Positions 1-8,008 of a DNA stretch of 64,000 nt are shown one piece after another. Made by a program: the position numbers and the translations under genes. The DNA is from Helicovermis profundi (GTDB taxonomy: Bacteria > Bacillota > Clostridia > Peptostreptococcales > Acidaminobacteraceae). The DNA lies in the NCBI RefSeq assembly GCF_033097505.1, contig NZ_AP028654.1:2608001-2672000 (forward strand), written 5' to 3'. How positions within the stretch are numbered: position 1 is the stretch's first letter; each line of letters begins with the position of its first letter. The notes beneath the pieces are model-generated. The model made no database searches, had not been told where the DNA came from, and saw nothing but the letters and a program-made list of their open reading frames with translations.

Positions 1-1819
1 TAATAATGCCCTCATTATTTGGAAACGCATGCTGAATTGAGTTAAATATTAAATTTTTTATAATCTGCGATAACTTAATAGGATCACTATATATATGCAA
101 ATCCTTATCACATAAAATATGAAAATTTATATTTGTATTTTTTTCATCCCTTTTAATAGAAGCAACAATTGAATTTAGATACTCTTCTACATTATAACTT
201 ATATTATTAGTTTCTATTTTTTCAACTGCTAACTCTTTAAATTTATTAATTAAATTTTTTAATATTAGCAAATTTCTTGAAAGTAATGCAGCTGAATCAT
301 TCATATTAGTTGTAAAATCTTCTAGATGTTTTTTTTTGAGTTTTGAAGAATTAAGCATATTTACTAAATCTGAAACTTCTTTTTCAATATAACTTGCCAT
401 AGTTATACAATTACCTACTGGCGTATTAATTTCATGAGCAACCCCTGATACTAAATAACCAAGCGAAGCAATTTTTTCCGATTCAGCTAATTGTAGTTTT
501 GTATTTTTTTCCGCTTCTAGAGCACTTTCCAATTGATCGTTGCTCATCATAAGTTCCGCTTGCTGCTCTTCGAGTTGTCCAAGCGAAACTTCAAGATATT
601 CATTTGTTTTTATAAGCTCTCGAGTTCTCTCATCTACTTTATTCTCTAAATCATTATTATGACTTCGTATTTTTTCAAAGCTTATTTTTTGCCTTATCCT
701 CATTTTCTCAATTGAATTCGCTAAGCTACCTATTTCATCTTTCATATTCAAAAATTTTAAATCAACTCCATCATCATAATTTCCCTCTTCAATTTTTTTC
801 ACTTTAAAAATTATTTTTTCTATTGGTTTAAAAATTCTTTTACTAAAAATATATCCAGAAAAGCCCGCAATTATAATAGAAAATAAAATAATTAGTACAG
901 CTATTTTAATAAGTTTATTAATACCTTCAAACATTTCAACTCTAGGCACCTTAATAACAAGTTTCCAGCCATTTACTAAAGTGTTATAAACAAATATATT
1001 ATCTTTAGTTTCAAATACCCCACTCTTATTTAATTTTACACTATCAATAAATGCAGAATAATCATCTTTAAAAATACTTTTTACGTCAGAACCTATTTTT
1101 AGTGTGGAATGAACAATCACTTTATTATCTTTATTTAAAAGCATTGCATTTCCTGTATTATATATTTTAATTGATGAAATTTTATTTTTAATATCATTAA
1201 AATAATAATCAGAGCCTAAAACTGCAACAACTTTACCATTTACTATAAAAGGAGCAGTATATGAAATATACAGTATATCCTTATCAGCTTCAACTGTACC
1301 AATATAAGGGTCTGACCATTTAGCTTTTTTTGTGTTATAAGGTATATAATACCACGCTTTGCTTACTACATCTCCATCATAATAACTTAATGGAAATTTT
1401 TCTTGCCTTTCAACTTCACCATCATTATTCAAATCTGCAAACCAAACGTCATGTGGTCCACTTATATTTGGATCAAAAAAAGCATACGTACTATGTGATA
1501 CACTTAGCTCTTGAGCGATTATTTGTACATTTGGTACTAAAAATTTTTCAAATTCATCTAAATATTTTTTATCACTATACATTTTATTTACGTTCAAATT
1601 TAATACCATTAATTGGTTTAATTCTTTTACAAGAAGTTCAACAGTTTTAAGATTAGAATTAAAATCTGCTACATATTTTTCAGAAACAGATTCAATTCTT
1701 GCATAAGAATTTTTATAAACTATTTTTTTTGATTGCGTAACAAAAAAAACTCCAATAAATATTGATGAAATAATCGATATTGTAATTACTGTAAAAATAA
1801 TTTTATTTTTATATTTCAT
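1..1819 (-). CDS. Sensor histidine kinase with extracellular Cache domain (3' end cut by window)
   Basis: Membrane sensor kinase that would autophosphorylate in response to an extracytoplasmic signal. In order: TM helix (about 5-25), a periplasm-facing double-Cache-like region (about 30-290), a second TM helix near 306, HAMP, a coiled coil, and the dimerisation/phospho-acceptor helix with VAHEINTP near residue 460. Only the start of the ATPase domain is inside the window. The start at 1819 follows AGGTGG at good spacing. No response regulator is next to it, so it is an orphan here. Its HisKA motif resembles that of the CHASE kinase at 24792-26486 (VAHEMNTP), so the two kinases probably belong to one subfamily. 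The ligand cannot be read from the sequence. Confidence 0.85.
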   Translation of the reverse strand, partial: MKYKNKIIFTVITISIISSIFIGVFFVTQSKKIVYKNSYARIESVSEKYVADFNSNLKTVELLVKELNQLMVLNLNVNKMYSDKKYLDEFEKFLVPNVQIIAQELSVSHSTYAFFDPNISGPHDVWFADLNNDGEVERQEKFPLSYYDGDVVSKAWYYIPYNTKKAKWSDPYIGTVEADKDILYISYTAPFIVNGKVVAVLGSDYYFNDIKNKISSIKIYNTGNAMLLNKDNKVIVHSTLKIGSDVKSIFKDDYSAFIDSVKLNKSGVFETKDNIFVYNTLVNGWKLVIKVPRVEMFEGINKLIKIAVLIILFSIIIAGFSGYIFSKRIFKPIEKIIFKVKKIEEGNYDDGVDLKFLNMKDEIGSLANSIEKMRIRQKISFEKIRSHNNDLENKVDERTRELIKTNEYLEVSLGQLEEQQAELMMSNDQLESALEAEKNTKLQLAESEKIASLGYLVSGVAHEINTPVGNCITMASYIEKEVSDLVNMLNSSKLKKKHLEDFTTNMNDSAALLSRNLLILKNLINKFKELAVEKIETNNISYNVEEYLNSIVASIKRDEKNTNINFHILCDKDLHIYSDPIKLSQIIKNLIFNSIQHAFPNNEGII

Positions 1820-1886
1820 ATTAGCACCACCTAAATAATACAGCCCTATAAAAATAATATACCCATTTAAATTCTAATTATCAAAT

Positions 1887-1922
1887 AAAAAAAAGATTTA
1901 TATATATTTTATAAATCTTTTT
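1887..1922 (-). terminator. Intrinsic terminator overlapping the pheA stop
   Basis: On the minus strand a 13-bp stem (AAAAAGATTTATA and its complement) with a 7-nt loop runs into eight T. The 5' arm contains the last pheA codons and the stop codon, so it ends the aro operon and separates it from the kinase gene downstream. Confidence 0.8.
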
Positions 1923-3105
1923 CATTATTATCGTAATTATATTCACCAAGTACTCTAAAATCAATGCATTTAGGTATTATATTGTCTATTGTAGACTTAA
2001 GTTTAAAATCCTTAAGGGAACCCTCAATATCTACATAAAACATGTACTCCCAAGGTTTATCGACAATAGGACGAGATTCCAATTTCAACAAATTAAATTC
2101 ATTTATTGCAAAACTTTCTAGAACTTTATAAAGTGATCCAGATTTATGATCAACAGTAAATAATAAAGATACTTTTCTTCCATTACCTTCTATACTGTTA
2201 GCCATTAATTTATTATGTGAAATAATAATAAATTTCGTATAATTATTTTTTGCATTATTAATATTTTTTTTCAATATTTTCAAATCATATATTCTAGCAC
2301 TTTTTCTTGAACCTATCGCAGCTATTTTGCCATCATTTATGTCCTTTACTTTTTTTACACTAATCGCTGTATTAAAATACGGTACTTTCTTCACACCTAA
2401 TAATTCATTTAAATATTCACTTGTTTGTAAAAATGCTTGTGGATGTGAATATAATTCCTCTATATTATCAATTGAAGAATTAGAAAGACCTATTATACAA
2501 TGGTTTATTCTAATAATTTTTTCCCCTACAATATTTACAGGAAATTCTTCTAATAAATCATATACTTCGTTAATGTTCCCAGTAGAAGAATTCTCAATTG
2601 GTAAAATTCCGTAACTACTTTTTTTAGTATTAACAGAAACAAAAACATCTCTAAACGATTTATAATTTTGTGACTTTACATTTTTTCCAAAAACTTCATC
2701 TAATGCTTCATGACTATAAGAACCTTTAATACCTTGAAAAGCAACTGTAATACTTTTATCTACCAAACATCCATGAGTAGTTTTTTTATCACCCTCTCTT
2801 TTATATTCAAAATTAATCAAATTTTGAATATAAGCTGATTGCTTCGCTTTAGATTGATTCATAATATACTTCATAAGTAATTCAACTTCTCTAGCAAATT
2901 CATTATTATCGTTTTTTGCCAAACTCAAATTTATCCTTTCAATAATTTCTTCTTCTCTCGAATTATTTACCACATCTAATTTGTTTTCGTATTTATATTT
3001 TGCGATTTTTACAACTATTTTTAACCTTTTTGACAATAGAACAGCAAGTTCATCATCTAAAGAGTTGATATGTTTTCTTAATTCATTTAGTTCATCATTT
3101 TTCAT
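1909..3105 (-). CDS. pheA: Bifunctional chorismate mutase / prephenate dehydratase (P-protein)
   Basis: Converts chorismate to prephenate and prephenate to phenylpyruvate, the Phe branch. Residues 1-90 are an AroQ-type chorismate mutase helix bundle. Residues about 119-300 are prephenate dehydratase, with VAFQGIKGSYSHEA and the PIENSSTG active-site motif. Residues about 310-385 are an ACT domain with the ESRP motif that binds Phe in this family, so feedback inhibition by Phe is expected. At 398 aa it is a normal P-protein fusion. It is the last gene of the aroF-tyrA-aroA-pheA operon, 73 bp after aroA, with its own ribosome site (GGTAGGTGAG). Confidence 0.95.
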   Translation of the reverse strand: MKNDELNELRKHINSLDDELAVLLSKRLKIVVKIAKYKYENKLDVVNNSREEEIIERINLSLAKNDNNEFAREVELLMKYIMNQSKAKQSAYIQNLINFEYKREGDKKTTHGCLVDKSITVAFQGIKGSYSHEALDEVFGKNVKSQNYKSFRDVFVSVNTKKSSYGILPIENSSTGNINEVYDLLEEFPVNIVGEKIIRINHCIIGLSNSSIDNIEELYSHPQAFLQTSEYLNELLGVKKVPYFNTAISVKKVKDINDGKIAAIGSRKSARIYDLKILKKNINNAKNNYTKFIIISHNKLMANSIEGNGRKVSLLFTVDHKSGSLYKVLESFAINEFNLLKLESRPIVDKPWEYMFYVDIEGSLKDFKLKSTIDNIIPKCIDFRVLGEYNYDNNEKDL

Positions 3106-3178
3106 TTACTCACCTACCTATTTGATAACGTTTACATGCGTAAGGCATTCGTAATAATTTTACTTGTTTTAATAACAT

Positions 3179-4471
3179 CTATTTAATAATAGTAACTTTG
3201 CATCCCGAACTTGCTAAATCATCCCAAAATTTTGGATACGATTTATTAATACACTGAGCTCCACTGATTGTTATTGGCTTTTTTGATCTTAAAGATGCTA
3301 TAGCAAGGGACATAGCAATTCTATGATCATTCCAGCTTTCAACTTCTCCTCCATTTAGATATTCAACGCCACTAATAATTAAGCCGTCTTCTGTTTCAAC
3401 TACATGAGCTCCAATTTTATTTAATTCTGTTGATATCGCTTTTAGTCTATCAGATTCTTTTAGTCTCAGTCTCTTAGCATTAACAATTGTAGTTTTTCCT
3501 TTGCTTAGCGAAGCTAAAACCGCTAAAATTGGAATAATATCCGGACATTCAGAACCATCAATAATCGTTCCATTTGTATCACTTTTAGCTACAATTAGTT
3601 CACTATCAGAAAAATCATACTCGCCATTCATTTTTCTAAAAATATCTAAAATTTCTTTGTCTCCTTGATTAGAATTTTTATCTAATCCTTTTATAGAAAA
3701 CTTGTTACTAATTGACCCTGCAACTATCCAAAAAGCACTTTGTGAATAATCACCTTCAACAACGTAATCGTTTGCTAAATACTTTTGATTTCCTTCAATA
3801 AGGAATTTTTTATAAGCAATATTTTTAATTTTTATACCAAAACGTTTTAAAACATCAATCGTTAAATCAATGTAAGCTTTCGATTCTAAATCTCCTTCTA
3901 TTTTTATTTCTGAATTACCTTCCAAAATTGGTAAAATAAACATTAACCCCGTTATAAATTGAGATGAAACATCTCCTTTTATAGAAAATATACCACTAGT
4001 AATTTTATCATCAATAGATAGTGGTAATTTACCATTATTAGAATGAAATTTAATATTTTTCTCCCTAAAAATCTTAAAATAAGGATCAAGAGGTCTTTCA
4101 CTTAATTTTCCGCTACCTTTAAAAACAAATTTTCCGTTAAACATTAGAGCAAGTGGAATCATAAATCTAAGAGTAGATCCTGATTCCCTACAATCTATTT
4201 CCCCAGAATTTGATGTGAATTCTATAGCATTTTGAACAATAATTTTTTTTCTTCCTTTATATAGCGTACTTTCCTTAACCAAAAATCTTGCACCATAAAT
4301 TTCAAGAGCGTTTATTGTAGCTAATATATCTTCAGAAAAATCTACATTGTCTACTATAGATTTTCCGAAAGATAATGATGCTGAAATTAAAGCTCTGTGC
4401 GTTAAACTTTTTGATGGTGGTAAATTTACACTGCCACTAATCACTGATGGTTTTATTTCAACTGAATACAT
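3179..4471 (-). CDS. aroA: 3-phosphoshikimate 1-carboxyvinyltransferase (EPSP synthase)
   Basis: Cytosolic enzyme joining PEP and shikimate-3-phosphate, sixth step of the shikimate pathway. Diagnostic motifs are PPSKSLTHRA at the N-terminus, ESGSTLRFMIPLAL near residue 96, RLRLKESDRLKAI near 335 and WNDHRIAM near 385. The length (430 aa) is typical. It starts 3 bp after the tyrA stop, so the two are translationally linked. The rest of the shikimate pathway (aroB, aroC, aroD, aroE, aroK) is not in this window. Confidence 0.96.
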   Translation of the reverse strand: MYSVEIKPSVISGSVNLPPSKSLTHRALISASLSFGKSIVDNVDFSEDILATINALEIYGARFLVKESTLYKGRKKIIVQNAIEFTSNSGEIDCRESGSTLRFMIPLALMFNGKFVFKGSGKLSERPLDPYFKIFREKNIKFHSNNGKLPLSIDDKITSGIFSIKGDVSSQFITGLMFILPILEGNSEIKIEGDLESKAYIDLTIDVLKRFGIKIKNIAYKKFLIEGNQKYLANDYVVEGDYSQSAFWIVAGSISNKFSIKGLDKNSNQGDKEILDIFRKMNGEYDFSDSELIVAKSDTNGTIIDGSECPDIIPILAVLASLSKGKTTIVNAKRLRLKESDRLKAISTELNKIGAHVVETEDGLIISGVEYLNGGEVESWNDHRIAMSLAIASLRSKKPITISGAQCINKSYPKFWDDLASSGCKVTIIK

Positions 4472-4474
4472 TCA

Positions 4475-5335
4475 TTACATCCTTTCACCTTTTATTAATT
4501 TAACATTTTTTTTACTTTCATTTAAAGTATCCATTAATTCATTTCTATTACCATTTTTTATTATTGACTTAATTCCTCTTAAATTTTCCTCAAACATTTC
4601 TATACTATCTATCAAATTTTCTTTGTTATCTAATATTAAATCAGTCCAAAGCATGCTATTAATATCTCCCACTCTTATTGAATCTTTAAAACTCCCACCA
4701 CTAAAATTACTAATCGCTTTATAATTATATGGTGATTTTGATAAAGCACAAGCAAGAATATGGGGAAGATGACTCGTATAAGCAACCATATTATCGTGAT
4801 TACTTGATTTACTAATAACTATATTTATATTCCCAATATCACTTATTATTTCAATAAGTTCATGCGTTCTTGATTCGCTTCCTTCAGTATTAACAAGTAT
4901 ATAGTTACTACCATCAAATAGTTTTGCGTAAGAATTATCATATCCATTAAGCTCTCTTCCAGCCATAGGATGACCGCCAATAAACGTAATGTCTCTTCTA
5001 ATAATATTTTTTATACTTGATAATATTTTAGTTTTTAATCCACACGTATCAGTTATAATTGAATTCGATTTGAAATTTTTCATATTTTTTTTTATAAATT
5101 CAATAGCATCATTTGGATATAAACATATAATCGTTACATCTGATTTTTCTAGTAAATTTGTTTCTTCTACTACATTATTATGAATCACCATATCTTTATA
5201 TGCTTTTTCAATCGTATTTTTATTTGTATCAATCGCATATATTTTGTATTTCTTATTTTTGCTTAGACTTTTCGCAATTGAACCACCAATTAAACCCAGT
5301 CCTACAATTGTTATATTTATAAAATCAACTTCCAT
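4475..5335 (-). CDS. tyrA: Prephenate dehydrogenase
   Basis: NAD(P)-dependent oxidative decarboxylation of prephenate to 4-hydroxyphenylpyruvate, the Tyr branch. A Rossmann motif GLGLIGGSIAKSL lies at residues 11-23 and the substrate-binding signature GGHPMAGRE near residue 120. At 286 aa it has the catalytic domain only: I see no C-terminal ACT domain, unlike many Firmicute TyrA proteins, so direct Tyr feedback may be weaker and control may rest on the operon leader. It lies between aroF and aroA with gaps of 12 and 3 bp. Confidence 0.93.
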   Translation of the reverse strand: MEVDFINITIVGLGLIGGSIAKSLSKNKKYKIYAIDTNKNTIEKAYKDMVIHNNVVEETNLLEKSDVTIICLYPNDAIEFIKKNMKNFKSNSIITDTCGLKTKILSSIKNIIRRDITFIGGHPMAGRELNGYDNSYAKLFDGSNYILVNTEGSESRTHELIEIISDIGNINIVISKSSNHDNMVAYTSHLPHILACALSKSPYNYKAISNFSGGSFKDSIRVGDINSMLWTDLILDNKENLIDSIEMFEENLRGIKSIIKNGNRNELMDTLNESKKNVKLIKGERM

Positions 5336-5347
5336 ATTATCACCTAA

Positions 5348-6364
5348 CTATAGCATTATTTTATTTTCGATTTCAGCAATTTTCCTTAATTTAACCATCA
5401 TTTCTTCAAATCTACTCGGCTTAATTGATTGTTCACCATCGCAAAGTGCATTTGCTGGATCATTATGAACTTCTACCATCAATCCATCTGCGCCGACTGC
5501 CATTGCGGCTTTTGCAAGTGGTTCTACCATCCACCATAAACCTGCTGCATGGCTTGGATCTACTATAACCGGTAAATGACTTTTCTTTTTTATTACTGGT
5601 ATAGCACTTAAATCAATTGTATTTCTAGTATATTTTTCAAAAGTTCTAATTCCTCTTTCACATAAAATTATATTTTCATTTCCTGAAGACATTATATACT
5701 CAGCAGCCATAAGTAGTTCTTCAATAGTTGCCGACATGCCACGTTTTAATAGTATTGGCTTATTTGTCTTTCCCACTTCCTTTAACAAATCAAAATTTTG
5801 CATATTTCTAGCACCAATTTGAATTACATCAACATCCTCTACAAATCGTTCAATCATATGTGGCGACATTAATTCAGTTACAATTGGAAGTCCAGTTTCT
5901 TTTCTTGCTTTCTTAAGAAGATCTAATCCATCAAGTCCCATACCCTGAAAACTATACGGAGAAGTTCTTGGTTTAAATGCTCCTCCTCTAAGAAGGCCAG
6001 CACCACTACTTTTAACACTTTTTGCAATACTTATTATTTGATCTTCACCTTCTACCGAGCAAGGTCCTGCTATAACCGAAAAATATCCTCCACCAAATTT
6101 ATTTCCACCTATATCCACGATTGTATCTTTAGGTTTAAAAAGTCTATTTACTTTTTTATAAGGTTCTTGAACAAATATTACTTTTTCAACATTTCTATTT
6201 GACTTAATTAGACTTGGATCAATTCTACTTGTATCTCCAACTAATCCTAGAATATGATAATTGCTTCCAATCACCTCACTTGTTTCACATCCAAGTTTTC
6301 TCATTTTCGCCTTAATTTTGTTAATTTCATCTTCATCAATTTCATTTTTCATTACAATAATCAT
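5348..6364 (-). CDS. aroF: 3-deoxy-7-phosphoheptulonate (DAHP) synthase, type I-beta
   Basis: First committed step of aromatic biosynthesis: PEP plus erythrose-4-phosphate to DAHP. An N-terminal ferredoxin-like regulatory domain (about 1-75) precedes the TIM barrel with GPCSVEG, LRGGAFKPRTSPYSFQG, ILLKRGM and VDPSHAAG. The length of 338 aa and the domain order fit the AroA-like type I-beta class. The start at 6364 follows GGGGGATTAAG. It is the first structural gene of the operon and is reached only by transcripts that read through the terminator at 6387-6416. Confidence 0.95.
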   Translation of the reverse strand: MIIVMKNEIDEDEINKIKAKMRKLGCETSEVIGSNYHILGLVGDTSRIDPSLIKSNRNVEKVIFVQEPYKKVNRLFKPKDTIVDIGGNKFGGGYFSVIAGPCSVEGEDQIISIAKSVKSSGAGLLRGGAFKPRTSPYSFQGMGLDGLDLLKKARKETGLPIVTELMSPHMIERFVEDVDVIQIGARNMQNFDLLKEVGKTNKPILLKRGMSATIEELLMAAEYIMSSGNENIILCERGIRTFEKYTRNTIDLSAIPVIKKKSHLPVIVDPSHAAGLWWMVEPLAKAAMAVGADGLMVEVHNDPANALCDGEQSIKPSRFEEMMVKLRKIAEIENKIML

Positions 6365-6386
6365 TCTTAATCCCCCTTTTTGGTAT

Positions 6387-6416
6387 AAAAAAAAGGACTC
6401 ATAAATGAGTCCTTTT
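6387..6416 (-). terminator. Attenuator terminator between leader peptide and aroF
   Basis: On the minus strand an 11-bp stem (AAAAGGACTCA / TGAGTCCTTTT, 4-nt loop) is followed by eight T. It lies after the leader ORF stop (6432) and only 23 bp before the aroF start, so it is placed to abort transcription of the operon, not to end an upstream gene. A competing pairing is possible: AGTGGGTT at 6472-6479 can form 8 bp, three of them G-U, with GACTCATT at 6404-6411, which is part of this stem. Confidence 0.85.
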
Positions 6417-6431
6417 AAGTATCAATAGTTT

Positions 6432-6599
6432 TTAAATAAAACAATATTTTTCTTCATACTTTGATTTTTCTAACCCACTAAAAAAGCTTTTATATAAAAT
6501 TTTGCAAAACAAAGAACCAGCGCTATAAAAATAGCTCCAGCTAAAATAAAAATATAGGTTATTTAATTTTGCACTTGCTTTACTAGTTAGATTTAACAT
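6432..6599 (-). CDS. Aromatic-rich leader peptide of the aro operon
   Basis: A 55-codon ORF between a consensus promoter and an intrinsic terminator upstream of aroF. It starts with ATG at 6599 after a strong ribosome site (GGAGGAAGAC). Codons 16-25 (6525-6554) read YFYFSWSYFY, eight aromatic residues in ten, covering all three aromatic amino acids; 15 of 55 residues overall are aromatic. A small hairpin (GCTAT-TTTT-ATAGC) lies inside this run. The longer ORF that could begin at 6680 is excluded because that start is upstream of the predicted transcription start. The inferred role is a ribosome-stalling sensor of charged tRNA-Phe, -Tyr and -Trp; no independent peptide function is expected. 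Confidence 0.8.
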   Translation of the reverse strand: MLNLTSKASAKLNNLYFYFSWSYFYSAGSLFCKILYKSFFSGLEKSKYEEKYCFI

Positions 6600-6647
6600 A
6601 AAGTCTTCCTCCGAAATTTCTATAAATATAAAAAATATATTGATATG

Positions 6648-6676
6648 AGTATAGTTTGCTTTAAAGAATTTGTCAA
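6648..6676 (-). promoter_or_regulatory. Promoter of the aro leader and operon
   Basis: Minus strand: -35 TTGACA (6671-6676), exactly 17 bp, -10 TATACT (6648-6653). This predicts a transcript start near 6641, about 42 nt before the leader ATG. Confidence 0.8.
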
Positions 6677-6714
6677 GCAAAAAATTATAGGATTTAAAAA
6701 TAAATTTGATTTAT

Positions 6715-7800
6715 CTATTTAATAACATTTTCAATATATCCGCCACCTAAAATTTCATCATCTAAATAAAAAACTGCATATTGACCTTTAGATATTGCTC
6801 TTTCAGGTTTAATAAAGGTTATTAAATATTTTTTATCTTCAATTCTTCTAATTTTGGATTTTAATTTATAACCCCATTGACAAACTTTTACATCAATATA
6901 TTTTTCAATTAAAAAATATTTTTCATCCGTAAAATTTACATCACTTACAACAATACTCTTAGAATAAGTATCAATATCATCGCCTAAAACCACATTATTG
7001 TTTTCAGAATTAATATCAACTACATAATATTCTCTATCAGTTAATAATCCCAAATTTCTTTTTTGTCCAATTGTAAAATTGTAAATTCCGCTATGTTTCC
7101 CTAAAATATTACCTTCAGTATCAACAAAATTTCCTATTAGAGTATCTATCTTAATCTTATTTTTTATATATTTTCTGTAATCACTATTTTTTATAAAACA
7201 TATTCCTACACTATCTTTTTTTCTAGCAATATTATTACTTATATTAAGCGCAACTTTTCTAACTTCAGCTTTTGAAGTGTATTTTCCTAAAGGAAGAATT
7301 AAATGTTTTAATTGGTCTTGTGATAATTGATTCAGTAAATACCCTTGATCTTTTTCGTTACTTTTACCACTTTTAATTCTATAAACATTATTTTCTCTGT
7401 CATAATAAATATTCGCATAATGCCCCGTCGCAAGATAATATGCTCCTTTAGAAAATGCAAATTCCATAAGCTTACCATATTTTATATTCTTATTACATAA
7501 GACACATGGATTTGGTGTTCTAGCTCTAGAGTATTCTTTAATAAAACTTTCTATTATTAGTTTATTAAAATCTTTAGTAAGATCAAGAACATAATGTTCA
7601 ATTTCAAGTTTTTCACATATAATTCTAGCATCATTAATAAAATCCGCTTCTATTTTATTACCATAGTCATCTTCTTCTACAAATAATTTCATTGTTACAC
7701 CAATTACTTCATAACCTCTTTCTTTTAATAGATATGCACTAGCGGTTGAATCAACTCCTCCACTCATTCCAATAACTACTTTATTTCTATCTAATTTCAT
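6715..7800 (-). CDS. mnmA: tRNA-specific 2-thiouridylase MnmA
   Basis: Installs the 2-thio group on wobble U34 of tRNA-Lys, -Glu and -Gln using a persulfide donor and ATP. PP-loop motif GMSGGVDST is near the N-terminus. The catalytic Cys pair is in NPCVLCNKNIKYG (about residue 100) and DSVGICFI (about 200), and TGHYANI is present. I chose ATG 7800 because GGAG lies 6 nt upstream; the in-frame ATG at 7812 would contain that site. Length is about 361 aa, normal. It is monocistronic and divergent from the helicase gene. It ends at 6715, upstream of the aro promoter. Confidence 0.94.
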   Translation of the reverse strand: MKLDRNKVVIGMSGGVDSTASAYLLKERGYEVIGVTMKLFVEEDDYGNKIEADFINDARIICEKLEIEHYVLDLTKDFNKLIIESFIKEYSRARTPNPCVLCNKNIKYGKLMEFAFSKGAYYLATGHYANIYYDRENNVYRIKSGKSNEKDQGYLLNQLSQDQLKHLILPLGKYTSKAEVRKVALNISNNIARKKDSVGICFIKNSDYRKYIKNKIKIDTLIGNFVDTEGNILGKHSGIYNFTIGQKRNLGLLTDREYYVVDINSENNNVVLGDDIDTYSKSIVVSDVNFTDEKYFLIEKYIDVKVCQWGYKLKSKIRRIEDKKYLITFIKPERAISKGQYAVFYLDDEILGGGYIENVIK

Positions 7801-7927
7801 AACATTCTCCATAATTTTCTTCGTATTTTGTTAAATTAAATATATATCAATTCTAAAAAAAAATAAAGCAAATGTTATTGAACAGTCAATATAATCATTT
7901 TATTAAAACATTTTTTAAATATTCTGC

Positions 7928-7956
7928 TTGATTTTTTTTTATATTAAGTATATAAT
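7928..7956 (+). promoter_or_regulatory. Promoter of the DEAD-box helicase gene
   Basis: -35 TTGATT (7928-7933), 17 bp, -10 TATAAT (7951-7956). It lies downstream of the most upstream in-frame start codon, which supports the later ATG at 8009. Confidence 0.7.
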
Positions 7957-8008
7957 AACAAAGTTAAGCACATACAGAATCGAAATGATTCTTACGAAAG
8001 GATATAAT

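Noticed and set aside
6432-6680. 82-aa ORF upstream of aroF read as a normal protein
   Set aside because: Its first codon precedes the predicted transcript start; the internal ATG 6599 with GGAGG makes it a 55-codon leader ORF.
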